DNA of 64,000 nucleotides, taken from assembly GCA_949318235.1 (NCBI GenBank), contig OX439131.1, forward strand, positions 28,478,489 through 28,542,488, in the 5' to 3' direction. Shown here piece after piece: positions 1 to 12,204 of this stretch. Under the pieces are notes generated by a model, which saw only the letters and a list, made by a program, of their open reading frames with translations, had not been told where the DNA came from and ran no database searches. Numbering within the stretch: the first letter of the stretch is position 1; each line of letters opens with the position of its first letter. The position numbers were made by a program, and so were the translations under genes. The DNA comes from Ecdyonurus torrentis. Its lineage: Eukaryota; Arthropoda; Insecta; Ephemeroptera; Heptageniidae.

Positions 1-620
1 ATTTAAAAAGCTATGCATTTTAACGTCACTAGAAATCAGATTTAAAAAGTTTTTAAGTATTTTTTTTCTCATTTCATTTTAATAGCTATACTATATCGTA
101 AGTTTTTTTTATTTATTTAAATTAAAATTTTATTACAATTTAGGACCTATTAAATAACATAAAAAAATTAACCAAAAATGTTACTTTTATGTTTGAGCAA
201 TAAAAATTCATAAAAGCTAAAGGTCAAAACAAGCACATTAATTTAACTATAATGTAATTCAATGTGAAAATTTGTATGAAATAAAATTTTGCGTTAGAAT
301 GTACTGTTATTATCTAACTATATAAAATGATATTTTGATATTATATAAATATATACCAAAAATATATATATTATGATGTTTAAATATATATACATATTTA
401 TATACAAACTATATTCAGATATTTGGCTGTTGCTTGGCAACTGTATGGTGTAATCTCCAACTCATATAATATACAACAAAAGCAGGGAATTTGATATCAA
501 TAAAAGCAAGCGAGTAAAGTTATGGGATTTGAAATATATATAGCAAAAATAACGAATAATATTTCACTTTTCAATGACGGTTTTGCGGTGTTTTGGCGAG
601 TGATAGCGAGTGATGTATAG

Positions 621-670
<50 letters not shown>

Positions 671-1451
671 GTTTTTCCTATATACATGTGACATGCGCAT
701 ATAAACTTTTCTAAAAACTTTACACTCGGTTTTCATTGCCTATTTACCAACCAAATCACAACATTCTAAATCCTATTACATGAAAAACAAACTGTATGAT
801 CTAATAAATTGCATTTTGTGTATACAAGCAGCTAGTCTATTTGTGAAACTTGTTTTTTATTGTATTCGTATATAGATGCAATAGAAAAGGTTAAAATTGA
901 GTTAGATATTGAGAGAGAGAGATGCGAGGATGTTGTGTTAACAATCGATATAAAATCAATACAGCCAAGTTATTGGAAATAAGTAAACAACAAAATAATA
1001 ATAACATGATATCTACTCTATTTATATAGTTTTATTCTTCCTTAACTCTCTTGGGTAGAATATAAAAAAAAATAAACTCCATTTACTTGTTATTGTAAAA
1101 TTATACTTTAAAAAATTGTGCAAAAAATATTTAATACTTATAAATTATAGCTGAAATAAAAGAATTCTATTACACTTATTAAATTATTGTAATCTAATCT
1201 TTTAGGTTAAATAATTAAAATTATTGAATGTCTGTTTTCTAAAATTATATATTTCTATTAAGCAAAAAAAATAAATAAAAAAATAATAATAATAAAAATA
1301 AAATTAAAAAAGTGAAGTTTCTAAAAGTTTTTAAACTAATTAATTGTGTTTACTAACTTAAGTTGTTGAAACATAATTTATGATACTAAATTGACCTGTA
1401 AATTGAAATAATGGAAGAAACAAAGAGGAGATAAAATGTTTGTTGACCCAC
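1..1451 (-). other. Intron 3 of NKX6/HGTX (incomplete)
   Basis: AT-rich non-coding DNA after the GT donor at 1451-1450 of the homeobox exon. No acceptor or exon for the WFQNRRTKW part of the homeodomain is found here, so that exon must lie left of the window. The stretch holds a (CT)n tract at 624-662 and A/T-rich low-complexity DNA near 1265-1310. I see no gene. Confidence 0.7.
624..662. repeat. (CT)n microsatellite
   Basis: Uninterrupted CT dinucleotide tract of about 39 bp in NKX6 intron 3. Confidence 0.95.
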
Positions 1452-1630
1452 CTTGACTTGTGACTCGGTCATTCCGAGGGCAAAGGCGAGCTTGGCACGC
1501 TCGGGTCCAGCCAGGTACTTTGTCTGCTCAAATGTTTTCTCCAGAGCAAAGATTTGTTGTCCACTAAACGTGGGACGTGTATGTTTCTTCTTCCCTCCCT
1601 CCTTCTCTGACCCTCCACCAGCTCCCCACA
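1452..1630 (-). CDS. HGTX: NKX6/HGTX homeobox protein, coding exon 3 (homeodomain residues up to 46)
   Basis: Reading 1630 to 1452, the exon encodes a short Gly-rich linker, a basic KKKHTRP stretch, and homeodomain helices 1 and 2 plus the start of helix 3, ending [22 protein letters not shown] and [18 protein letters not shown] are diagnostic of the NKX6 family and differ from typical members by only K/R- and F/Y-type changes. The acceptor is TTTTAG before 1630 and the donor is AAG|GTGGGT at 1452/1451. The 179 nt plus one base carried from exon 2 make exactly 60 codons. The intron falls between homeodomain residues 46 and 47, just before the W48-F49-Q50-N51 recognition core, which is on a later exon outside the window. 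NKX6 proteins are nuclear transcription factors, mostly repressors, in ventral nerve cord and motor-neuron specification and in gut or endocrine tissue. Confidence 0.96.
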
Positions 1631-3150
1631 CTAAAACAAAACAAAGAGAGGAAAAAACTTAAGTAGAAAATAAGCATCACTGTATATATATAAAAGTTAA
1701 TATTTGTTGTTTACATTTACTATAATATCGTTCATTTTTAATTAAAAACCAATAATCATCTTTAAATGGATATTTTTTGACTGGATGAACTCAACTTATT
1801 TTCGTCATTATACTAATTTAATAAATAATTTAAGATCATGAATTTTAATTACTATGAGCACACCATTCTTACGATACTTAATTTTAATATAATGAATCAT
1901 ATTGTAAGCATAAATGATAAATAAGTAGTATCATATTATATTACAAGCTGTTGTTGAATTGCCAGCAGCTTACACGTATATAATAATATATCATATTGAA
2001 AAATGCAAGTGTTGTGTATATAAGTATATAACATCGATCTTATACTGCATTCAACACGCGTACTGCACAGATTGCTTCCTGCTGAAACTGCATGAAAATT
2101 CGATGCGTGTGATGACTATACTTTATATTCTTTAAAGGAAAAAAAAATCCCACAGGAGTAAGATATTGAAATTTTTTTATAATAAAATAAATTTAAATAA
2201 TGAAAGAAAAAAAAAGTTGTGAGTTCATTGATTTGGTCTATCATGGTTCTATGTTATTTTTCTCTATCTTATATAAGTTACTATAGATTTAAAATTATCT
2301 TAGAAATATAAAAAAGTGAGAAAAGTATACGAGTTCTGAATTTATTATATTTAGGTTACATGAAGGATCAATAAAAAAAATCTTCAAAAGTGCTTTTAAA
2401 ATAACATTTTATTTACTTAAAAAGTATATAGTTTTTGTATATTAATATAAATATTTTTATTTGTTATACACATTTCATTAAATAATAATTTAAGTAAAAT
2501 GATGAAGAATATAAATAAAAAAGACTATTATATTTGTGATATAATATTCTAGTTGAATAAAAAAAAAAGAAGAGAGAACAAAATTTGATATGAATAAAGC
2601 GAACCCAAGTATAATCCAAGTTATCATCCATATAATGTACATTACAAAGATTTTATTTGCTTGGAGCATTGCCTGGGAATCTGGGTACAAGTCTCTAAGA
2701 GAGAGAAAAGAGAGAAATAGAGAGAGAGAGAATAGAGGGGAGAAAAGAGAATGACGTCGCCTCAATCCACGACGAGATTGGATGGGCTCGCAAATGGCTC
2801 TTATATCTGGAGATGGCTTTCTTGCAGCTTTATTCCCTCCAATAAGAGAGAGAAAGAAAGAGAGAGAGAACGAGAAAGAAAGAAAAAGACATGCTTTAGC
2901 TTGTGAGAGAAAGAGAGAATGTCTGCTACAGAGCGTATACTATAAGAAAGTCAAGTCTACATCTATAGCTTTGCTATAGCCTTTCTTATATATATATATA
3001 AATGTAGCTTCGTTCGCTTCTTATTCTTCTTCTTCTCTCTATATATATAGCGTAGTGAATGAAATCCAATTTTGTTGTCGAACGAGAATTGATTCTGCTA
3101 GAATAAGATATAGAAGAGCTTGCTTCTCGCATAAAACTTCGCTCTATATT

Positions 3151-3153
<3 letters not shown>

Positions 3154-3220
<67 letters not shown>
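3154..3220. repeat. (GA)n microsatellite
   Basis: Perfect GA tract of about 67 bp. Imperfect GA-rich DNA also lies at 2695-2750 and 2847-2920, so the neighbourhood is purine-biased on the plus strand. Confidence 0.96.
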
Positions 3221-3224
<4 letters not shown>

Positions 3225-4165
3225 TATAAACCTCATACCATCTCTATATTGTTAAAAGCATAAAACTTACAAGTATAAAAAAATTTATATATATTGATAT
3301 AATATTTGAACACGTACTACTTGATATAAAATACGATTGATGACAATATGACGTTATTGAATTATAAAAGATATGTTATTTAATAACATCATATTGTATG
3401 CTCTTTCTTTTCGTATAAAAAAAATCATCATTTACTTTGACCAACTTTGTAGTAGATTTTCTATATCAAGTGTCACGTTTTTAAAATTATAACTGAATCC
3501 TATATATGGTTGCGTGTTTTTTAGAATATAAATAGAAGCAATTGGACAAAGTCACTTTTGCTCAATTGAACTATACTTTGCAACATTGATGTACAAGTTA
3601 GTGAATAAAATTCGAGAAATATTGACATAAGTGCTAATTTATTTTCATATTTGTATTAAGATTAATCCACATTACATTCTGACCTTGATCTGCCACTATG
3701 CAAATTTTATATAAGACCTAATACAAGTAAAAATTAAAAAATATGCAATATATTTTAAAAAGGAATTTTCAAATAAATATCTCTATAATACTTTCTCTCA
3801 AGAGGACATTTTTTTACTTAGAAAGTTTTCTATGCATACATTAAGGATCTGAAACCAATTGATTAATCCCATATTTATTTTCAATAGTCAATTTTGTTAC
3901 ACTATATTTTATTTATCTTCATTTGTGCTGCATAAGTTTTAGCATAAACTTTCACTCCTATTGTGTGGTATGTAATTGTATATACGGTAATTTTATCTAC
4001 AAAATAATATTTAATTACTTAATATCCCAAGAATTAAAAAAAAAAAATTTAAAAATGGAGATTAGGACAAAAATTATATTTATATAGCTAATTAGAATAA
4101 TTCAATTTTCAAATTAGTTTTTATATTCAATTTTTTTTTCTCATATAACTTGTTAAAAAAAGTAT

Positions 4166-4526
4166 GGTTGTCCGGGCTGCATAACTTTAAGGATACTTTT
4201 TTTTTCTTTTTTTTTTTGCTCCCTGTTTAATATGATAAATAGTATATTACTAGTTCAGTTTCTGAATCAGCATGAGTTTTCCATTGTTTAAAGTAAGTTT
4301 TAAATATTCAAATAAACGTTTTCTATTTATTTTTTTTTATTATTTTTTTTTTTTTGTATAGTTGCTACATAAATATAATTATTTCACAACATTTATTATT
4401 TGGACGTCCAGCGAAGGCTCCAAAATGTTTAAAAAAAAAATTATATTTCTAAGTCCAGCAAATTTCCGTGATAATATTATCATCGTTTGATATTTTGGTT
4501 GTCCGGGCTGCATAACTTTTAGGATA
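4166..4526. repeat. Pair of 30-bp direct repeats 331 bp apart
   Basis: GGTTGTCCGGGCTGCATAAC followed by TTT, one variable base and AGGATA occurs at 4166-4195 and again at 4497-4526, with one mismatch. The unit is GC-richer than the flanks. It could be the edge of an old repeat element or a local duplication; no coding content lies between the copies. Confidence 0.75.
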
Positions 4527-5015
4527 AAAAGTGCCCCACTGTTTTACATAATATAATGAATTTGCATCAATAGAAATAATAATAAATTTAATATTTTTTT
4601 ATTGAAAAATGTAAGAGCAAAATTTAAAAAGAAGTGTTGAAAAACTATATAGAGCGAAAACGATACTATATGTGTTTGAAAGTTAGATATAGTACATAAT
4701 GTTGCTCTTATACTGTTATAGTATATAGTGTAACGTATTGATTAAGCTACTATGGCCAGAGATACTATTTTAAGCACATAAAACAACATAACTTTATAGG
4801 GTATTTTATACTTTACACATATAGCTTATTTACTCTTCTTTTTTTTTTAACTGAAAATTGACTTTTAAGTATCATGTTAATGATGTTGAACTTTATAAAT
4901 ATGATTTCAATGTTGTGTTTCAATTTATGTATCTTGAAATTATTAAAAAATTTAATTGTTAACATTTAAATATATTTATTATTCAGGAATTAATACTGTT
5001 TGTTAATCATACATG

Positions 5016-5230
5016 TACACGGAAAGAATAAATTATGTAATTTATGCTGAATTTATGTCATTATAGCATAAATTATGCTAAATTAGAGCAACATAAATAT
5101 TATGCTGTACAACATAATATTTATGCTATAACATAATTATTATGCAATATAGCATAAATTATGCTGTATTAAACAAATTGTGCTGAAAATGAGCTAGCAT
5201 GATAATTACGTAGTTATTTTTGGCCGTGTA
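5016..5230. mobile_element. MITE-like element with inverted ends, palindromic interior
   Basis: The ends are inverted: TACACGGAAAGAATAA on the left and the reverse complement of TACACGGCCAAAAATAA on the right. Taking CACGG as the true terminus leaves TA on both sides, as expected for a Tc1/mariner-type target duplication. The interior is built of repeated GCATAAATTATGC-like palindromes, so the 215-bp unit folds on itself. There is no coding capacity. I infer a non-autonomous DNA transposon; the family is unknown. Confidence 0.65.
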
Positions 5231-5333
5231 TACAGCATATATTATGGATAATACTGCTTTTTGTTAAATTTATAGATTTGTAATAAAATTCCAGACAATT
5301 TAAGAAAAATACTTCAATTTCTCCCCTTTATAT

Positions 5334-5336
<3 letters not shown>

Positions 5337-5412
<76 letters not shown>
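5337..5412. repeat. (CT)n microsatellite
   Basis: Perfect CT tract of about 76 bp. Confidence 0.96.
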
Positions 5413-5414
<2 letters not shown>

Positions 5415-7092
5415 TTTAAGATATTTTTTTAGTTTTATATAAAGTTATTCACGTTATGAGATATCTCTTGGTAGAAATTATTCTATATATATAACGTAAA
5501 TTTCAATACACCCTCTTCTCTAACTGTATTGTAATGCGGCACGAGAATTGTCACTTATGGCCTTAGAATAGCCGCGTTAGTGTTGTTGGGTTTCAAAAGT
5601 ATAGAGTATATGCGAATAAGAGATACAGAGAGAAAGAGAGGGTGAACGACGGTCAGTGTGGCGACAGCTGTGCTCCTTTTCCTCATGCTTTTTACCAGGG
5701 GAAAAGCAAAACGCACCCACTATATTGCATATCTAAAAGCCACACAGCAAAAAAAAAAAAAAAAAAAAAAAAATGAAAAGGGGATTTTATTCTGCAAAAT
5801 ATTAAGAGCACGCATATAGAGAGAAAAATGGAGAAAAACGACTTAGTAAAACATTGTGGCTGCCTATATCATCGTATATGTATATATAGTCCAGACACAA
5901 ACACCAAATTTATTTTTTTCGATGTTTTTTTTTTTATACTACTATATTTCCCTTCATAAGATTTATTTAAAAAATATATAATATAATATTTATTTTTTTC
6001 CTGTTGTTTTTTCTTCTTTTTTACATAATATTATATAATATAACGTCAGCTGGTTGAAAATATGTATAGCTATTATATAAGAGCTCCAATCTCCATTAAA
6101 CTGTAGAAGGTGCAATTATCGTACATTATTTTTGCCTTTCCTTGTTTTTCCCCCCTTCTCTCAAACTCTCTCGTTTTAGTCCACTATAGAAAGGAGTTTT
6201 TACTTTGTGATGAAGTGTGTAAAGTTACGCGGTGACGCCATCTTGAAATGAGGTTCACATTAATTAGAAGTGTGCTATGAGCCTCCCCCTCCCCCTACTC
6301 CTCTCTCTACCCCAAGTTAAGCAAGAAAAGTGAGAAAGATGAGGAGAAAGAGAAGAGGAAGGAGGAGGAGAGCATTACCGCGTGAACACGTTGTAAGAGG
6401 CGCCACACAAACATTAATGACTCCTAACTCGGCTTCATAGTTTTAGATAAACTTTATATTATATAATGTCGTCGTTACTAAGACGATTTTGATTAAAATC
6501 AATGTGTTTTAAACTTATTATTATTTGACTGAGATTATTAATTAAGAAAACTTTATTACATCATATCAAATATATTAAAACCATGATGCTTCTCTTTCTC
6601 TAAATTTTAATGATGGTTTTAATTACATAAAAGGGTTATACATCTCATTCTTATGCATTGTCTCTATTTTATTCATATTCTCTTACACGAAAGAAGATTT
6701 TTTTAATGCCTCTTAAAATTAGAGAGAAAACCTTATTATACTTTATATCCTGACTCTTAAAATGTAAAAAATATGAACATCAAAATTTAGAAATTATAGG
6801 TCCATAAAGATATAATATATTGTTCCGACTCTTTATAACTATATTTTTACTTTCATTTCACATTTTAGACCATTTATAAGAGAAGAGAACGAATGAAGTA
6901 TGTGTTGTAATTTTACGTCAGATATGGTACATTTTGTATCTATAGTTAAATTAAAATAAGTTAATTCTATGAACAATAACTAATAAAAATTTTCTTCATT
7001 ATTGGGTTTACAAGAAAAAGTATAAAAGAGAAAAACATACATATATGTAGCTATAATCTATATAATGTTCGATTTAAAAAAATAAGTAAGTA

Positions 7093-7358
7093 AATGAATG
7101 AATGAATGAATGAATGAATGAATGAATGAATGAATGAATGAATGAATGAATGAATGAATGAATGAATGAATGAATGAATGAATGAATGAATGAATGAATG
7201 AATGAATGAATGAATGAATGAATGAATGAATGAATGAATGAATGAATGAATGAATGAATGAATGAATGAATGAATGAATGAATGAATGAATGAATGAATG
7301 AATGAATGAATGAATGAATGAATGAATGAATGAATGAATGAATGAATGAATGAATGAA

Positions 7359-7445
<87 letters not shown>

Positions 7446-7462
7446 ACAAATAAATAAATATA
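7093..7462. repeat. Compound tetranucleotide array (GAAT)n-(AAAT)n
   Basis: About 265 bp of tandem TGAA/AATG units passes abruptly near 7357 into about 105 bp of AAAT units. Only the G to A position changes at the junction, so the second block looks like a mutated version of the first that expanded on its own. Open frames of Ile/His/Ser/Phe repeats on the minus strand are an artefact of this array. Confidence 0.97.
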
Positions 7463-8455
7463 TCCTATGACAAATTTTATTCAAATATATTAGTAATTAG
7501 TAATAACAACTAAATATTATTTTCATAAAGCCATATCAAGAGAGTATAAGAGGAGGGGAAAGATATACAGAAAGATAACAAAAATCACAAAATAATAAAT
7601 TACATTTAAATTTACATAATAATAAAAATTATAAAGCAATTAAATTTTAATGTTATAATATCATAAAACATTATATAAAAAACAATAAAAATAAAATTTT
7701 ATTGTAATCATAAAATATTAATATTATACCACATCACAGGTAAATTGATATGTATTTAATAAATAAAATAAAAAAATATATATAGGAGCTATAATATGAT
7801 ATAACAAAGTTATTTGTCACATGTATATAATATCGACTTTATACCGAGGCAGCAGGTTGAAAATGGTTACCTCCCTCTACTATATAATCTGTGCGGTAAT
7901 CCAGACTGTGAGTGGGTGACAGCGACAGATGTCACGTTGGTAATTTGATTACATTTGATGAGGATGATATCTCGTGTGCCTAGCCTAATCAAAACCTGAT
8001 ACCAACTATCGTGTGACTAATTAAAAGACGTGTATACATATAAAAACCTTATCGTTAAAGTGTTAGCATTGACAGCTTATTATTATTACTATACATAGTA
8101 TACATAGACGTTTCTTACCAATCTAGAAAAAATTGTTTAATATTATCATTGTCATCAAGAGTATAGCATAATGTTGATAAAAAAATATTTATATAACGAA
8201 ATTAATTTGTGGCTTTTTAATCTGTATCAATTGTTGGAAAAAGAAAGAAAGGAAGAAAAATGAAACCTTTAAAATGAAAATTTTATTCCAAAATAAAATT
8301 CAAGTGATTAAATTCACATATTTTCTACATAGTCTGCAATTTACTGAATATTTTGATGCTTTTTTATAAAAAATCTCAAATATAAAAATTTACATTCATA
8401 CTATATTTTTGTTTTAAAAAAAATTTGAAAATGTTATTTTAATATCTGCATGGAG

Positions 8456-8493
<38 letters not shown>

Positions 8494-8930
8494 GATATAA
8501 TAGTACTTGGTTTTAGACTGTAAATTCTAAATTACGAATAAAACAACGTGATAAGCTTTATTTTATGACAACATTTCATAATAATATTTATTTTTACGAT
8601 CATAAAAATAACACGACAATGCAAACAAGTAGAAAGGCAATGAAATCCTTATTCCTTTTTCTCGCATAAGAAAATATATAATAATGTTTTTAACACAAAA
8701 TCTCAAGCCCTACTTCCTTGTTATAATATAATGTTCATTTTATTATATTGATTATGAAATGTTTTCTCTTATACTATGTTACATTAATAACAACGTTTAG
8801 TGTTCATATTCTAGTGGATCATATCCCCGCCTTATGAAATTAATTGGCTGTGCACAGCCACGCACACATTCAATTACAGCGTGTCAAAACCGCTCAGAAT
8901 TAATAACGGCATTAGAGCCTTCCTTTTATA

Positions 8931-8935
<5 letters not shown>

Positions 8936-8963
<28 letters not shown>
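8936..8963. repeat. (CT)n microsatellite
   Basis: CT tract of about 28 bp inside a pyrimidine-rich, GC-elevated block at 8820-9110. Confidence 0.93.
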
Positions 8964-8965
<2 letters not shown>

Positions 8966-10182
8966 GAGGTTCCGAGCATTAGTATATATATACCCCACCG
9001 CCCAACTCCCAACACCCACCCACCCCCAGATTTCCCCCTTATTTTCTCTAACCCTCGACTGACGCGCTGGGATTTGTGTTCAACAACCGAGCGCCAACAC
9101 CCCTATTGTGGCCAAATTTATAAACATTGATTTTTATTTGTTGTTATTTTAAATCCATATATAATAATAATAATAACAATAAAAAATAATAATAACAATA
9201 AAAAACTGCCCAAAAGAGAGAGAGAGAGAAAGAGAGAGATAAAAGTATAAATCAAGTCAACTATGAGACATAATATGAAATGCAAGAATTTTTATATTAA
9301 AATAACGTATATATTTCTTTGAATATTGCGATCGTTGTGAAAAACATGGAATTACATCGCAACTCGCCACATGGTTCCCCCTAGTGGGTATATAGAATTA
9401 TTGATGGCCAGTAGTGTGGTTAGAATTTTAAATCGTGGTATATATATGAGCATGAATCTGCAGAATATTATTTACTACTCCCGTCGACCTTTGCCTGCAA
9501 ATATTAAGCTTTAAACTACAGCATACAGTTATTATTTTTGTTGATGAATGTAATCGATCCTGATTTATTAAAACATTACAAGTAAAATCATTTTAATGAA
9601 TATTTAATTAACATGTTTTAATAACAAATTTATGTAAATAAATAAAAAATAAAAAGACTTAATGTAAAAAGGAATGATTATTATTTCATTTAACTTCATT
9701 AAAATCAAGCGGTTGAACAAGCCTATATAATATACATTCACAAAAGAGACGGAAGGGGAAAGGCATATCATAGAAGGTAATGAGAAAATGATCGATAAAC
9801 GAATCCCCTTACACCTGTAATATAGTTAAACATATTCAAACATTGGGGTAAACTTTTTGGATCAGAGCCTAATGGTGTATGAAAAAAAAAAATTGATCTA
9901 TATACAAAATGAAAAAATAATTTTAAAGTTTTAGCACTAAAATTATAATATTATGATAAATTCGAAAAATTAATATCCCATTTTTAAAATTATTTGAATT
10001 TAATTCATAAATTTTCACATAAATTGCAATCAGACAATTTTTTTTTAATATACTTTCCTTTACAAATAATATAATGTCCTTTATACAGTTTATTATATAA
10101 GTATCATTATGCAGCAATGAGGATGACTATAAAAAAATTAGGGGGTAATTTTATTCCATATTTTATTATTTAAAAGAGAATA

Positions 10183-10397
10183 TTGTCCTGAATTGATATG
10201 TGAATTTCTAATTTTTGAGTTACAAAGTATTTTTAATTATACTTCTTGAAAGTCGCGACGTCAGAGGCTGTAACTTTAATTCTGTGCCCTTTATGCATAA
10301 GTTGCAGCCTGTGACGTCATTTTGCGACTTACAAAAATCAATTAAAAATACTTAATAAACTCAAAAATTAGAAATTCACATAAGTATTAGGACAATG
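10183..10397. mobile_element. Palindromic MITE-like element with about 95-bp inverted arms
   Basis: The left arm starts TTGTCCTGAATTGATATG and continues through AGTCGCGACGTCA to TAACTT. The right arm is its imperfect reverse complement, from AAGTTGCAGCCTGTGACGTC to AGGACAA. Arms of roughly 95 bp flank a spacer of about 20 bp. A TGACGTCA-like core sits in each arm. There is no coding capacity. I infer a foldback-type non-autonomous DNA transposon. Confidence 0.72.
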
Positions 10398-10894
10398 TAT
10401 TTTTTTTAGAATAAGAAATAAAAGTATCCACTAATTTTATATATTAAGTTTGAAATGGTTAATTAGGTATATTTATTACAAGTATATTATTGACTTTACA
10501 TTTTTCAAATTACCTATTTTCTTCCCTATTTTATATTATTATATTATATAGATTGACAATATTTTCTTTACTATAAAATTAGTTCATTTTGCAAAGGGCT
10601 GAATGTTCAATATTTACCCAAGCTCATTGGGATACTAACATGTTGTAAATGCTAGTCAGCACACATACTAGCGCCGTCATAAAGTGAGGAGTATGATACT
10701 GCACATTACATCGTCAAATATATTATACACCTCCCAGTTTATTAAAACTATAGCTATAAAAAAGATAGCCGCTATATAGAAGAGAGAAATTGTCAGGTAA
10801 TAATATCATCTCTTCTCGATATAAAGCAATAAAAACCTGTTCGATATATACACTGAATAAAAATAACTTTTGTTACAATAAAGTTAAAACATAC

Positions 10895-10898
<4 letters not shown>

Positions 10899-10958
<60 letters not shown>
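10899..10958. repeat. (GA)n microsatellite
   Basis: Perfect GA tract of about 60 bp in NKX6 intron 2. Confidence 0.96.
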
Positions 10959-10961
<3 letters not shown>

Positions 10962-12062
10962 TTACTGCATAATATTTTCCAATAAAATTGAAAATATCTA
11001 TCTACTATTTTACAGCTCGCATGAGACCACAAAAAGTAATAAGTTTTGCAGATGAATCGATCAAGTTGCTTTACATTTCCCGTAGGAAAACGTCAAGACT
11101 TTTGCCTTTGGCTTATAGTATAAAACTTATGGATGAATATACAATTGAAAATTTTTTTTCTTATTATTTTCTTTTTGTGTTAGTTTTTTTTCCGTTTGTT
11201 TTAATACATTTTTGTCGCATTCAAAGTGCAATGATCTAAAACGATATGAATAAAATGAGAAATCGATGAAAGTTTCATGAACTGTAAGAAATGTATATAT
11301 GAAAGAATATTATTCTAACAGCTGCTAATGTTATTTCAAATATTATTTCTTCTTCTGACTGCTTTTTTTTAGTCAATAACATGCATAACACATAAAAAAA
11401 AATAAAGTTATTTTTAAAACTGTCGTAAAGGATAATAATTTTTTCAAAGTTTAAAGATTCTATAAATGGTCTTTATACTTCTCTATGAAAAGAAATTATT
11501 TTTGATATAAAAAATTATTTTATTTTTTAATATAGAAAATTGATCCCAAAAAAATGTAAATCTTACCAAATGTGAAATAAATTGTAATCATCTTAAATAG
11601 TTATATACAGTTTGAAGTTCAACGTCTTGAGCAGATGAATATGAACCAATATGAAAAAATTAGATTGACTTATTAGATTAATGAATGCAATTCAAACTTT
11701 TGCAAAAAAAAAAAAAAATAATAATAATAATAACAATAAAAGCGTTATTACTGTTATTAGTTTCTGCAAAGGTATACTTTTTATTGATTTAATATAAATA
11801 TGCATGTAAAAGTAGCACCAATTGTGCATATTAGTATATGTAAGTGTTTTGACTTTTTCTGTCTGTTAATTAACCTTGACGAATACGATGTATGTTGTAT
11901 ACGATTGAAGGAAAGAGAGAAATAAAGAAATTTTGAATTTGAATTTGAATTCTCAAATTTATATACTTATAATAAATTTATTTATTACGAAAATAATGTT
12001 TGTTACGGCATTATTATGAATCTACATTCCTTTTATAAATTATGTAAAAGAAGTGAACTTAC

Positions 12063-12204
12063 TATGTGGAGCGGAAAGTCTATCTCTCCATGCCAAAGGG
12101 TTGGAGACAAGACCTTGAAGGCCTGGCCAGTAGATTGCAGAGGAGGAACGTCCTGCAAGTTGCTGGTGCATCGCTGGACTGAAGTACATGTTTGCAGCAG
12201 CGAC
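12063..12204 (-). CDS. HGTX: NKX6/HGTX homeobox protein, coding exon 2
   Basis: Reading 12204 to 12063 the exon encodes VAAANMYFSPAMHQQL and then IYWPGLQGLVSNPLAWRDRL, the segment between the N-terminal repressor region and the homeodomain in NKX6 proteins; YFSP and IYWPG are family hallmarks. The acceptor is ATTTTAG before 12204 and the donor is CATA|GTAAGT at 12063/12062. The exon enters in phase 0 and leaves in phase 1. The 142 nt fit exactly between exon 1 (ends in phase 0) and exon 3 (needs one carried base). Confidence 0.92.

Larger units (their letters stand above)
1631..12062 (-). other. Intron 2 of NKX6/HGTX (10.4 kb)
   Basis: Non-coding interval between exons 2 and 3. It carries (GA)n at 3154-3220, (CT)n at 5337-5412 and 8936-8963, a long tetranucleotide array at 7093-7462, (GA)n at 10899-10958, and A-runs at about 5749-5773 and 8463-8487. 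Two palindromic MITE-like elements lie at 5016-5230 and 10183-10397. Segments clearly less AT-rich than their surroundings lie near 5640-5720, 6220-6420, 7850-8000 and 8820-9110. These are the best places in the intron to look for cis-regulatory DNA; the 6220-6420 block contains ATTAATTAG and CATTAATGA homeodomain-type sites. No coding exon is supported. Confidence 0.75.

Noticed and set aside
1..1451. Final NKX6 exon with WFQNRRTKW
   Set aside because: Read on the minus strand without finding it; it must be beyond the left edge.
7051..7484. Long minus-strand frames of repeated Phe-Ile-His-Ser and Leu-Phe-Ile-Tyr
   Set aside because: They are direct translations of the tetranucleotide array and have no gene structure.
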